Both the position numbers and the translations under genes were made by a program. From NCBI GenBank assembly GCA_937974555.1, contig CALJKR010000031.1:1-64000 (forward strand): a stretch of 64,000 bases of DNA, given 5' to 3'. Positions 1 through 7,327 of the stretch are shown here, piece after piece. Every line of letters starts with the position of its first letter. Within the stretch, counting starts at the first letter, position 1. The notes below the pieces were generated by a model. It did no database searches, had not been told where the DNA came from, and was given only the letters and a program-made list of their open reading frames with translations. The stretch comes from an uncultured Flavobacteriales bacterium. Lineage in GTDB: Bacteria; Bacteroidota; Bacteroidia; Flavobacteriales_D; Sanyastnellaceae.

Positions 1-228
1 ATTTCAAGAAACAATATTGCTATTTCAAAAGAAAAGCATGAGGAAGCCTATGCTAACTTAATTCCAAAAGTTAATTTAAATGCGGATTATAAATACTATA
101 CTGATTTACCAACCCAATTAATGCCTCTTTCAACATTCGATCCATTAGCACCGGAAGGTAAATATAAAGAAGCTCAGTTGTTTCATATAGTAAAAATAAG
201 CCATCTCATGGGCATTGATTCTGATTGA
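1..228 (+). pseudogene. TolC-family outer-membrane efflux protein fragment
   Basis: The frame is open from the left edge and reads a TolC-type N-terminal stretch, with an AEANLIPK-like helix and a TDLPTQLMP segment followed by PEGKYKEAQ, as in Bacteroidota TolC-like efflux proteins. TolC proteins form the outer-membrane channel of tripartite exporters. Family resemblance stops around base 175, and the frame reaches a stop at 226-228, long before the usual length of about 450 residues. What follows is not TolC-like in any frame. I therefore read this as the broken end of a gene rather than a complete one. The part upstream of the window is unseen, so the 5' state is unknown. Confidence 0.55.
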
Positions 229-540
229 AACCAGAAAAAATGGAATCCTTCATCAACCTTGGCGAGATTGGGAAAGATTCCATTTTGCACCGAAAACGAT
301 ATAAAAATAAATTTTTAGTCAGCTCGAAATGGATTAGATGGTTCGATGGTGCAGCAACTTCCAATCTTGCATCCATCTATATTGAATTGATTTTCAGTAT
401 GAAAAGTGCGAAATTGATGGGCTTGGGTTGTACAAATTGTATAGTGAGAATTAGTACAAGTACTAAAAATCAGGGGGATGATGGTATTGAATCTGAATAC
501 GTATTATTATTGAAGTTAAGAACAGAACAATTTTAGGCGC

Positions 541-631
541 ATGATTACCGGAACTATGGACCAATTGCCTTAGCTGCAAATGGGCCTATGGCGGAACAAT
601 CCAAATAGAAATTCCAATTGAACGAGCATGA
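541..631 (+). pseudogene. Decayed 3' end of a histidine kinase gene (putative)
   Basis: The frame ending at 629-631 reads GGTIQIEIPIERA and stop, which resembles the final strand of a HATPase domain in NarX/LytS-like kinases (usual form GTTIxIEIP). Just upstream, another frame reads NRM-like RMITGTMD, where an intact kinase would have its last conserved helix and strand, so at least one frameshift separates the pieces. The stop overlaps the start of the next response regulator as ATGA (628-631), the normal arrangement of a co-translated kinase and regulator pair. The region 229-540 has no convincing gene in any frame. The identification rests on a short match and is an inference. Confidence 0.4.
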
Positions 632-1356
632 ACACAGAAAGAACCGTCATACAATTGGCCATTGCTGAGGATCATCACTTGATGCGGGAGTCGTTGGGCA
701 GGACGCTGAATAGACAAAGTGGAATGCAGGTGGTCATCATGGCTGCCCATGGCAGGGAATTGTTGGATGCGATGGCAGACAAACCTGTTGATGTGGTGCT
801 CATGGATTTGGATATGCCCGTAATGAATGGCAAGGACGCAATGGCATTGATTCTGGCCAATTATCCCAAAACCCGGGTTATTATTTTTAGTATGCACAGT
901 GATCCTTGGATGGTATTTCAGATTATGCAAAGTGGCGCCAGTAGTTTTGTTTCCAAGGATAGTTCCATTAATGAGATGGTAACGGCAATTAAATCTGTAT
1001 TTCAATATGGTCGTTATTTTTCAAAAGATATTCCATGGGGGGATTCGTCGAGTAATGATGTGAGTTTGGATTTTAGGTTGTCATTTGATACCAAGGAATT
1101 GGAGATGATTCAATTGATTTGCGATGGAAGAAACAGTGAAGAGATGGCGAAAATGTTGCACTTGACCAAGAAAGCCATTGATGCCCGGCGTGCGGAATTG
1201 TTGAAGCGCTTGGATGCCAAGAATCCAGTTGACTTTGTGCGCAAATGTATGCTACACGCCTTGTACAAACCCCGGACAGATGAAGAGATTAGAGCGAGTG
1301 ACGAAGTTCGGGAAAAGGATCGCATGAGGAGAAGAAACAGAGGGAGAAATCTTTAG
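628..1356 (+). CDS. NarL/LuxR-type two-component response regulator
   Basis: This cytoplasmic transcription factor has an N-terminal receiver domain (about 5-125) and a C-terminal LuxR-type helix-turn-helix (about 150-215). In the receiver I see the acidic pair E14-D15, the phospho-acceptor D60 in VVLMDLDMP, the switch residue S88 and the conserved K110. All key residues are present, so it should be phosphorylatable. The C-terminal helix-turn-helix is less canonical than in NarL. A basic, Arg-rich tail (RMRRRNRGR) ends the protein. Its start overlaps the decayed kinase remnant upstream. The nearest intact kinase is the convergent gene at 1409-2182, a plausible but unproven partner. Target genes are not evident. 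Confidence 0.9.
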   Translation: MNTERTVIQLAIAEDHHLMRESLGRTLNRQSGMQVVIMAAHGRELLDAMADKPVDVVLMDLDMPVMNGKDAMALILANYPKTRVIIFSMHSDPWMVFQIMQSGASSFVSKDSSINEMVTAIKSVFQYGRYFSKDIPWGDSSSNDVSLDFRLSFDTKELEMIQLICDGRNSEEMAKMLHLTKKAIDARRAELLKRLDAKNPVDFVRKCMLHALYKPRTDEEIRASDEVREKDRMRRRNRGRNL

Positions 1357-1408
1357 GCGCTCAGAACTTCTTTGGGGAGTAATAATCTGTTTCCTTTTTT
1401 GAATTTTT

Positions 1409-2182
1409 TTATGACATTGGAATTAAAATGCGCACACAAGAATGGTTCTCCAATATTTGATAGAATTCAACTGTTCCTTGCAGTTGAAGGGTTCTGTTCA
1501 AGATAGAGGAGCATCCTTTCCCAGTTTTTGATTCTGCGTGTTTTAAAAACATCGCTTGTGTAAAAGGAATGCCATTGTGGATGATCTGAATCTGAAATTG
1601 GTTTTCCTCTGTCCTCAATACACATTCAAGCGTTGTTGCTTGGGCGTGTTTGAGAATGTTGTTCAGCACTTCATTCACGATGCGGTAGATAGTGAGTTCT
1701 TGGGCATGGTTAAATTCCGTTTGTTTATCCATCTTGTCAAAGAAGTGCGTTTCGACTTGGCTGCGCATGTCGAATAAATTTTTTTGCAATGATTTGATGA
1801 GACCAAAAAGTTTAATTTGCGTGGGATAAATATCAGTAGAATATCTGCGTGTATCCGCGATAAGTCCGTCAATCTTGGTATGGATGGCCTCACGTTCTTC
1901 TGCGGAGAATGTGATTGAGGATCCAGGGTTTTCGTCTCGATTCAATTGGCGGCTCAAAATGCTCAGAATCGGGCCAAAGTCATCGTGAAGATTGTTGGCC
2001 AATTGCTCGCGTTCTGACTCTTGGGAAGAGATGATGGCTTGTTGAATCTGCGATTCAAACTCCTTTTTTTGGTAGATGTTTTGAATGGTTTTTTTGGTGA
2101 AAAGTATGAAAACGGTTACAATGCTGATCAGCATTAGAAAAATGATTATTCCAGTGGATAGTAGGACTTCGTCTATATTCAT
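1409..2182 (-). CDS. Membrane-anchored sensor histidine kinase (HisKA_3 type)
   Basis: The 257-residue protein has one N-terminal membrane helix (about 10-30), a coiled-coil linker, an HisKA_3 dimerisation helix with the phospho-acceptor H66 in LANNLHDDFGP, and a HATPase domain with the N-box NEVLNNILKHA (170-180). The ATP-lid region reads HNGIPF and GKGCSSILNR. An HNG variant of the usual DNG box occurs in many Bacteroidota kinases of this class, to my memory. There is no periplasmic sensor domain, so the signal probably comes through a partner. The start overlaps the stop of the upstream 7TM gene as ATGA, suggesting translational coupling. It ends 52 bases from the convergent response regulator. 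Confidence 0.88.
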   Translation of the reverse strand: MNIDEVLLSTGIIIFLMLISIVTVFILFTKKTIQNIYQKKEFESQIQQAIISSQESEREQLANNLHDDFGPILSILSRQLNRDENPGSSITFSAEEREAIHTKIDGLIADTRRYSTDIYPTQIKLFGLIKSLQKNLFDMRSQVETHFFDKMDKQTEFNHAQELTIYRIVNEVLNNILKHAQATTLECVLRTEENQFQIQIIHNGIPFTQAMFLKHAESKTGKGCSSILNRTLQLQGTVEFYQILENHSCVRILIPMS

Positions 2183-2895
2183 TCGGATGTTTTTTTTATT
2201 TGGACTATCGCGTGGTATGTAACAAGCGCATCACGGATTACATTGCCAGAGATCATTAAAATGAGATAGATGTTGATTACTTGCTTGGGATGGTTAGATA
2301 ATCGTTGAAGTTGCATGGTAATCAAAGGGATAAAGCTCAGCGCCTCATATATGAATATACCCAATAGTCCCATCAAGGGTGTGGTTTCAATTTTACGATT
2401 GGATTCAGCATTTTGTATAAAGTGCGTGGCAGCCAAAAAGAGGATGATGAGAATGTATAATTTGGATACACTGGAGATATAATCTTGCGAGGATTCTAAA
2501 TTGAGAAGTAGGCATATCGAAACGAAAAATACTACCTGAAGGGCGCATGCAGTGAGAATGGTGGTTTTAAGTTTATGCTTGAAATTTCCAACTTCAATCG
2601 CAAGAAAAGTGACAATCACCACTTCGCTGATTTGATAGAGATTGAACATGAAGTCAGTATTGGTTTTGATATGGCTAAAAATGACACTGATGGCGTCGGA
2701 TAGAAATGAAATCAAGGTGAACAAAAAAAGGAACTTGGCGCCTTGATTTTTTTTTGAAAAGGAGATCCATTGCAAAACCACAGGAATGATCCTGATTAGA
2801 ATGGAAATGTAGGCCAGGTAAATCAAGGGATTAATTGGTTTGAGATTGTATTTAAAATTAAATTGACTGGGGAACTTTGAAATGGATGGACACAA
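2179..2895 (-). CDS. Seven-helix integral membrane protein, unknown function
   Basis: The product consists almost entirely of about seven hydrophobic segments separated by short loops and has no recognised catalytic motif. It overlaps the histidine kinase start by four bases, so it is the likely membrane partner or sensor input of that kinase. This role is inferred from position only. The start is uncertain. The longest frame begins with TTG at 2895, but a TAACTTTG promoter-like -7 element lies right there (2893-2900), so the true start is probably downstream, for example the TTG at 2826 just before the first membrane helix. There is no ATG in the first part of the frame. Confidence 0.7.
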   Translation of the reverse strand: MCPSISKFPSQFNFKYNLKPINPLIYLAYISILIRIIPVVLQWISFSKKNQGAKFLFLFTLISFLSDAISVIFSHIKTNTDFMFNLYQISEVVIVTFLAIEVGNFKHKLKTTILTACALQVVFFVSICLLLNLESSQDYISSVSKLYILIILFLAATHFIQNAESNRKIETTPLMGLLGIFIYEALSFIPLITMQLQRLSNHPKQVINIYLILMISGNVIRDALVTYHAIVQIKKTSE

Positions 2896-2900
2896 AGTTA
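2893..2900 (-). promoter_or_regulatory. Promoter -7 element for the 7TM/kinase operon (putative)
   Basis: TAACTTTG on the minus strand matches the Bacteroidota -7 consensus TAnnTTTG. It lies immediately upstream of the likely start of the 7TM gene. No clear -33 TTTG was found at the expected distance. Confidence 0.35.
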
Positions 2901-3011
2901 AAAGTTTACTTCGATTTTTAATCGATGGGTTGAGAAAAGTTTGAATTTTTGGAAAATTGAACCAAATGAAAATATAGTATTTGTACTATTGTTTTGGTCA
3001 ACCGATTGAAT

Positions 3012-3019
3012 TACGTTTG
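3012..3019 (+). promoter_or_regulatory. Promoter -7 element for the lipoprotein operon (putative)
   Basis: TACGTTTG matches TAnnTTTG and lies 38 bases upstream of the first lipoprotein start. An upstream ATTG at 2988-2991 sits 20 bases away and could serve as the -33 element. Confidence 0.4.
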
Positions 3020-3057
3020 TCGAGAATTATTTGGTTTTTAATACATCATAAAAAAAT

Positions 3058-3584
3058 ATGAAAAACAAAATTTTAATTTCAATCCTCTTGATGGGCATTC
3101 TATCTGCCTGCAAGGAAGATGCAGACAACAACACGGATGGCGTCGAACCAACATCGGGTTATAGCCTCTATCAATTGGAATTGCGCAGCCAATCCTACAC
3201 GGGTGACTGTATAGACGATTGGTCGTGGGAATGTTGGCACAGAGACCAAACCATCGAGATTCAATCGGTGAACGATTCAACCATGAAGGCCAAAGTGTTG
3301 GACAATGGGGCATGGACGGGTGACTACACGCGCATGTCAATGGCAATCAGATTTCTGGTGCATTGCCCATTCCAAACATCATGATGCTCCAAAGCCAAGC
3401 GGAATGGATGACCTCACCGGTGACTTATGACGCCATGAACTTTGTTGTTGGATACAATCAACTCCACACTGAGGCGCAAGGCACCGGTTTGTACGAAAAG
3501 ACATTCGATTATACCAATTGCGCAAACGCTTCTAGTGAGATTGGATTGGTGGATAGTTTCATCGTTATTCTTCGCGCCCTATGA
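3058..3584 (+). pseudogene. Small lipoprotein gene, frameshifted
   Basis: The frame from ATG 3058 encodes a lipoprotein signal peptide with the lipobox LSAC and a short acidic mature part, then runs to an early stop at 3384. The frame changes around 3325-3345. From there the -1 frame continues sensibly (VNGNQISGALPIPN and onward) to a stop at 3582-3584. That stop overlaps the next lipoprotein start as ATGA, which supports this second frame as the genuine end of the gene. The intact product would be about 175 residues and resembles its two downstream neighbours in size and architecture. The break is either a real mutation or a one-base sequencing error, and the sequence cannot tell which. Confidence 0.65.
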
Positions 3585-4063
3585 GCAATAGTCTAAAAAA
3601 ATTCTCCTCATGGCTTGTGGGGTTGGGTATTCTGCTCTTGCTGTTGAGCGCTTGTCACAAAGATGATCAGTCCGCGAGTGATGCATGGATTGGAAATTAT
3701 TCGGTGGAATTGTACGGAGGACATTTCAATAGCCTCATGGATTTGGCCTATTCTGCGCCCTACAACGAATCCTACTCGTGCAAGATTGAAAAGAAGTCTG
3801 AGAATTCGTATGTCGTTTCTTGGTACACCTTGGATACCAACTTAGGAGGAGTTCCCATTGTAACGGAGGCTACTTTGAAGGAGGGGCATTTGGTTTTTGA
3901 TGATGCGGACATGAATTTTTATTCATACGATTTGGTATTGGAAGAAACCAAGAAAAATGCCGCCTATGGCATGTGCATGGATTATAGCACAAGTTCCAGT
4001 CAAGCGGGCGGACAATGTCGCTATGCAAAAACTTTTAAAATTCGCTTGGCGCGACAATCTTAA
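3581..4063 (+). CDS. Small lipoprotein of unknown function
   Basis: The 160-residue protein has a type II signal peptide with the lipobox LSAC at about residues 22-25, so it should be lipid-anchored. The mature part is short, rich in Tyr, Ser and alternating hydrophobic residues, and looks like a beta-rich lipocalin-sized domain. Four Cys are spread along the mature part. It has no motif I can name. It is the middle member of three tandem lipoprotein genes. Its start overlaps the previous stop by four bases and the next gene starts five bases after its stop, so the three are one transcription unit. They may be diverged paralogues. Confidence 0.75.
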   Translation: MSNSLKKFSSWLVGLGILLLLLSACHKDDQSASDAWIGNYSVELYGGHFNSLMDLAYSAPYNESYSCKIEKKSENSYVVSWYTLDTNLGGVPIVTEATLKEGHLVFDDADMNFYSYDLVLEETKKNAAYGMCMDYSTSSSQAGGQCRYAKTFKIRLARQS

Positions 4064-4068
4064 TCGCT

Positions 4069-4545
4069 ATGGAAAAAGTCAATGTATTCATCGCTCTTCT
4101 TATGACCCTTGGGTTGGGTGTTTCTTGCAAGAAGAATGTCGAAAAAACGCCGTTGTTGCAAGAGGGATTGTATTCAATGCATGTGGATAAGGCGCAATGG
4201 AATTCTGCCGGTGGATCGAGTTTTTTGAAAACCGATACAACCGATTTTTGGGGATATGTTCGCGTTACTGAGCAAGACAATGGCGCCGTCATCGTTTCGT
4301 TTTCAGATGCTTCCATTGATAATGGCAATAGTTCAGGTCATCGATTTTTTGCCAAGAAAAAAGAGATGCATTTATTGCGGGAGGGGGATGTGACTGGGCC
4401 AACTTTTGATTTGGAATGGTCTTCTGAGAACAATGCTGCAGCGCAGGGTTTGTTAATGATCCCAACACCCTCAGGGGGAAGTTGGGGAGGAGGTCTTTGT
4501 TATCGTTTCAATACCTACAAGGTTTTTTTGAAAAAGATGGAATAA
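4069..4545 (+). CDS. Small lipoprotein of unknown function
   Basis: This is the third gene of the lipoprotein cluster, with 158 residues. An N-terminal signal peptide ends in the lipobox GVSC followed by KKN. The mature part is predicted to be beta-rich, with Gly/Ser-rich stretches near the end (PSGGSWGGG) and a closing CYRFNTYKVFL strand. That ending resembles the CRYAKTFKIRL ending of its neighbour and supports common descent. No enzymatic motif is visible. Transcription probably ends at the palindromic hairpin directly after the stop codon. Confidence 0.75.
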   Translation: MEKVNVFIALLMTLGLGVSCKKNVEKTPLLQEGLYSMHVDKAQWNSAGGSSFLKTDTTDFWGYVRVTEQDNGAVIVSFSDASIDNGNSSGHRFFAKKKEMHLLREGDVTGPTFDLEWSSENNAAAQGLLMIPTPSGGSWGGGLCYRFNTYKVFLKKME

Positions 4546-4546
4546 A

Positions 4547-4571
4547 AAAAAAGGGGCCGAGGCCCCTTTTC
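4547..4571. terminator. Bidirectional rho-independent terminator
   Basis: AAAAGGGGCC and GGCCCCTTTT form a perfect inverted repeat around a GA centre, with A-rich and T-rich flanks on either side. It lies between the convergent genes ending at 4545 and 4578, so it can terminate both. Confidence 0.85.
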
Positions 4572-4577
4572 TAATGC

Positions 4578-6380
4578 TTAACATCCACTCACTTTGATCA
4601 CGGAGTATCTGGCTCCGTTCACCAGTACCCACCAGTACAATCCATTGGGCCATTGGCTCGTGTCAATGGTGGTTTTGCCATTGACAATGCCTTTGGCTAC
4701 TGCTTGCCCCCAAGCATTGTAAATGGTATAAGGGACACCAAGATGTGGCGTGGTGAAATTCAATTCGTTTGAAAAAGGATTGGGAAAGGCACGTGGGAAA
4801 CGACTCGCATATTGATACACCTCATTGGTGCAGGCCACGCAAGAAGAGAAGCAAGGTGCATCCACGATGCTATCTTGGGTAAGTGTCAAAGTGCGGAAAT
4901 ACGTGCCGTTGATATTGGTGCCACATTCTGCAGGTACCGTTTCGAATTGATTGATATTTGTTCCATTCACAAACTTGTATTGTATGGCAACATTGGCAGG
5001 AACCACCATGCTTCCCTCCCAAATGCCTCCACCTAGGTCGGTCATGGAATGCGCATCAGGAACAAAGTTGTCTAGTTGTGTGGTGAAATGAACACCATTG
5101 GCATCGGGCGTATATCCACTCATATCCACACGCAAAACCGCAGTGACATTGTTCTCACAAGCTTGGCACAAACCAAAACAAACCAAGGGCAAGATGTTAT
5201 TTCCTGCGATGACATTGTATCCCCGATTAAAATTGCCTGAACCATCATTGAACGCGCAGGCAAAGTCTACATTCTCCGCGCCTGACCAATCGCCGCCATT
5301 GATGTACTTGAAATATAGGGTAGTGCCTGTGGGTACTATCGCAGTATAGCTATACACGCTGCCTCCGATGTTGTTCATCACTGTGGTGTTGGGCGACCAA
5401 CCTTGGAAATCTCCAGCAACAAAAACACCATTGGGGCTGACGGTTGTATTGCTCATGTCCACCTGAAAAGTGACGCTGCTCATGGGAATGGGAACACACG
5501 CTGCGCATTCATTGAAGCATACCAAATTGGCGGTAACAGGGTCCGCGCCAATCGCCAAAGCGCGATTGATATTCCCGCTTCCATCGTCAACACCGCAAGC
5601 CACAGGTACACTCTCGGTTCCAGCCCAGGTATTCCCATTGAGGAATTTGTATTGGATGGTTTCTCCGGGAAAGGCAAATAAAACCCCTTGGTACAATCCA
5701 GGTTGGTATTCTGAAAGTTGGGTGGCCGTGGCATCCCAGTTGTTGAATGTGCCGGCAACAAAAACACCAGCGGCATCCACCGTTTGGTTGGTCATGTCCA
5801 CGCGCAATACCACCATGGTGGGCACAGCGGCCGTTCCGGAACAAACGCAGTTGGCATCAACAACGTCATTGGTGGTTTCTACGTTTCCATCATCACAACT
5901 GTTTCCAATAATCAAGCATGAACCATCATCAGTATTGGCTTGCGCGTCGTAGTTGCAGGCGTTGCTGTCGGTGCAACCATTGACGGTAGGAACAGGACAG
6001 TTGTCACATGAACCAAAACATACGACTGGCAAAATCAGATCGGTGGAGACCACATCCACATAGCGATTGAATCCACCAAAGCCGTCGTTCCAACCACAGG
6101 CAGTAGGAACGGATTCATTGGTTCCCCATGCATCGCCATTGAGGTACTTGAATTGATAACTGGTGTTGGCGGCCACATCCACGGTCACTGTGTAAATGCC
6201 ATCTCCATCCGAATCAGTCATCACTGTTCCATTGGCTGACCAGCCTTGGAAACTGCCCGCAACGTGCACCCCATTGGGCGAAACCGTTTGCAAACTCATG
6301 TTCACTTGGAAAGTGATGCTCACAGCATAGCTCAGTAACTGCGCTGTGAATAAGGAAAGAAATAATATTGTCTTTTTCAT
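4578..6380 (-). CDS. Secreted four-repeat protein with T9SS sorting domain
   Basis: The 600-residue protein begins at ATG 6380, where a clear signal peptide starts; the longer frame to 6446 lacks one. Four repeats of about 105 residues follow (about 22-128, 189-295, 302-408 and 413-517). Each has the pattern FQVDMS, G-V-VAG-F-W, Y-FKYLNG, E-VP-ACG, FNR, and CF-C--C. The FQGW and FKYLNG features resemble AMPK/CBM20/CBM48-like starch-binding folds. Between repeats 1 and 2 sits a Cys-rich CTDSNACNYDA-type insert common in secreted Flavobacteriia proteins. Residues 529-600 form a type A T9SS sorting domain with PNPFSN. The repeats suggest a surface carbohydrate-binding or adhesive role, which is inferred. 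Confidence 0.85.
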   Translation of the reverse strand: MKKTILFLSLFTAQLLSYAVSITFQVNMSLQTVSPNGVHVAGSFQGWSANGTVMTDSDGDGIYTVTVDVAANTSYQFKYLNGDAWGTNESVPTACGWNDGFGGFNRYVDVVSTDLILPVVCFGSCDNCPVPTVNGCTDSNACNYDAQANTDDGSCLIIGNSCDDGNVETTNDVVDANCVCSGTAAVPTMVVLRVDMTNQTVDAAGVFVAGTFNNWDATATQLSEYQPGLYQGVLFAFPGETIQYKFLNGNTWAGTESVPVACGVDDGSGNINRALAIGADPVTANLVCFNECAACVPIPMSSVTFQVDMSNTTVSPNGVFVAGDFQGWSPNTTVMNNIGGSVYSYTAIVPTGTTLYFKYINGGDWSGAENVDFACAFNDGSGNFNRGYNVIAGNNILPLVCFGLCQACENNVTAVLRVDMSGYTPDANGVHFTTQLDNFVPDAHSMTDLGGGIWEGSMVVPANVAIQYKFVNGTNINQFETVPAECGTNINGTYFRTLTLTQDSIVDAPCFSSCVACTNEVYQYASRFPRAFPNPFSNELNFTTPHLGVPYTIYNAWGQAVAKGIVNGKTTIDTSQWPNGLYWWVLVNGARYSVIKVSGC

Positions 6381-6473
6381 GGTTCGGGTAAAAGATTCAC
6401 CCAAATATACATGAAAGACTGAAGAACATTTTTCTGAGATTATCAAGTTTTAGCATCCGCCGACCCAAAAAAA

Positions 6474-7229
6474 GTGCATTTTTGTTGGGTGAGAAATCTA
6501 ATCGTCATTTTCGTACTCTTGGTCGCTGGCTCCGCTCAGGGACAAAAGATTCGTATCAAGGGAAAGGTTTTGGAGGAGCGCGGACAACCTGTGGCCAATT
6601 CGATTGTCTTGAATACCCACACGCAAAAGGGCGCTTATGGTCTTCCGGATGGTCACTTTATTATCGAATGCAACAAAACGGATACGCTGACCATCACCTG
6701 CTTGGGTTATTACTCCAGGCAGATTTGTTTCAAGGATTCGGTACTTAAAGAGGTGTATTATCCCACGGTGTATTTGATGGATCGCGTATACACCTACAGT
6801 ACGCTGCATATTTTTGCTCCGAGGGATTTGGAAGATATCCAAAAGGACATTCAATCACTGGGCTACAATGAAAGTGATTATATGTTGAGCGGAATCAATG
6901 CTGCTATGTCGCCCATTACTTTTTTATACCAACAGCTTTCCAAAAAGGAAGCCAGCAAGAGAGTAGTGGCCGAACTAAAGAACGAGGATCGTCGGCGTGA
7001 CCTCCTCAAGGAGTTGTTTCAGATTTATGTCGATTACCAAATCATCGACCTGACGACAGAAGAATTTGATGACTTTATCACCTACCTCAATGTCAGTGAT
7101 GAATTCTTGATACAATCTTCGCAATATGAATTCTTGGTCTACGTCAAGGAGCGCTTCAGAGACTATCAAGTCATGCGCCGCAATGATACCCAATTCAAGA
7201 AAGAGGATTTTGATTTCGATAAAGAATAG
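6474..7229 (+). CDS. Secreted CarboxypepD_reg-like domain protein
   Basis: After a hydrophobic signal sequence ending near SAQG, the protein carries an N-terminal carboxypeptidase-regulatory-like domain. It has the IRIKGKVLEERGQPVANS start, the GAYGLPDGHFII centre and the TLTITCLGYYS end, which is the typical beta-sandwich seen at the front of many Bacteroidota outer-membrane and secreted proteins. The rest (about 100-251) is charged and mostly helical with no named domain, and there is no TonB receptor barrel. Start codons are ambiguous: GTG at 6474 and GTG at 6489 are both in frame, and the second gives the more typical signal peptide. Function is unknown beyond an envelope location. Confidence 0.75.
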   Translation: MHFCWVRNLIVIFVLLVAGSAQGQKIRIKGKVLEERGQPVANSIVLNTHTQKGAYGLPDGHFIIECNKTDTLTITCLGYYSRQICFKDSVLKEVYYPTVYLMDRVYTYSTLHIFAPRDLEDIQKDIQSLGYNESDYMLSGINAAMSPITFLYQQLSKKEASKRVVAELKNEDRRRDLLKELFQIYVDYQIIDLTTEEFDDFITYLNVSDEFLIQSSQYEFLVYVKERFRDYQVMRRNDTQFKKEDFDFDKE

Positions 7230-7231
7230 TT

Positions 7232-7318
7232 CGTTGCGTTCTTAGCGAAAATCTTTGCCAACCCTGCGTTAAAAAATAATCGCAAAGCCCGCAAAGTATC
7301 CGCAAAGCCCGCCAAGGA
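7232..7318. repeat. REP-like intergenic element, copy 1
   Basis: The left part carries TTGCG/CTGCG-type units. The right part carries a near-tandem 20-bp unit beginning CGCAAAGCCCGC at 7281 and 7301. The two arms are loosely complementary (CTTTGCG against CGCAAAG). A related copy with the same CGCAAAGCCCGCAAAG core is at 12873-13001. Both lie in non-coding gaps after gene ends. Confidence 0.65.
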
Positions 7319-7327
7319 AATATCTGC

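Noticed and set aside
225..536. A 103-residue open frame between the TolC fragment and the regulator
   Set aside because: No recognisable protein features; it lies in decayed sequence and its composition does not look like a real gene.
586..1005. A 139-residue frame antisense to the response regulator
   Set aside because: It is a shadow of a clearly real gene on the other strand and is rich in His, Arg and Gln like typical antisense translations.
5470..5952. A 160-residue plus-strand frame inside the four-repeat secreted protein gene
   Set aside because: Antisense of a well-supported gene. Its repeats are the mirror of the real ones.
7281..7320. Tandem CGCAAAGCCCGC units as a possible CRISPR array
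   Set aside because: Only two units, 20 bases each, with no unique spacers, no leader and no cas genes nearby. It fits a REP-like element better.
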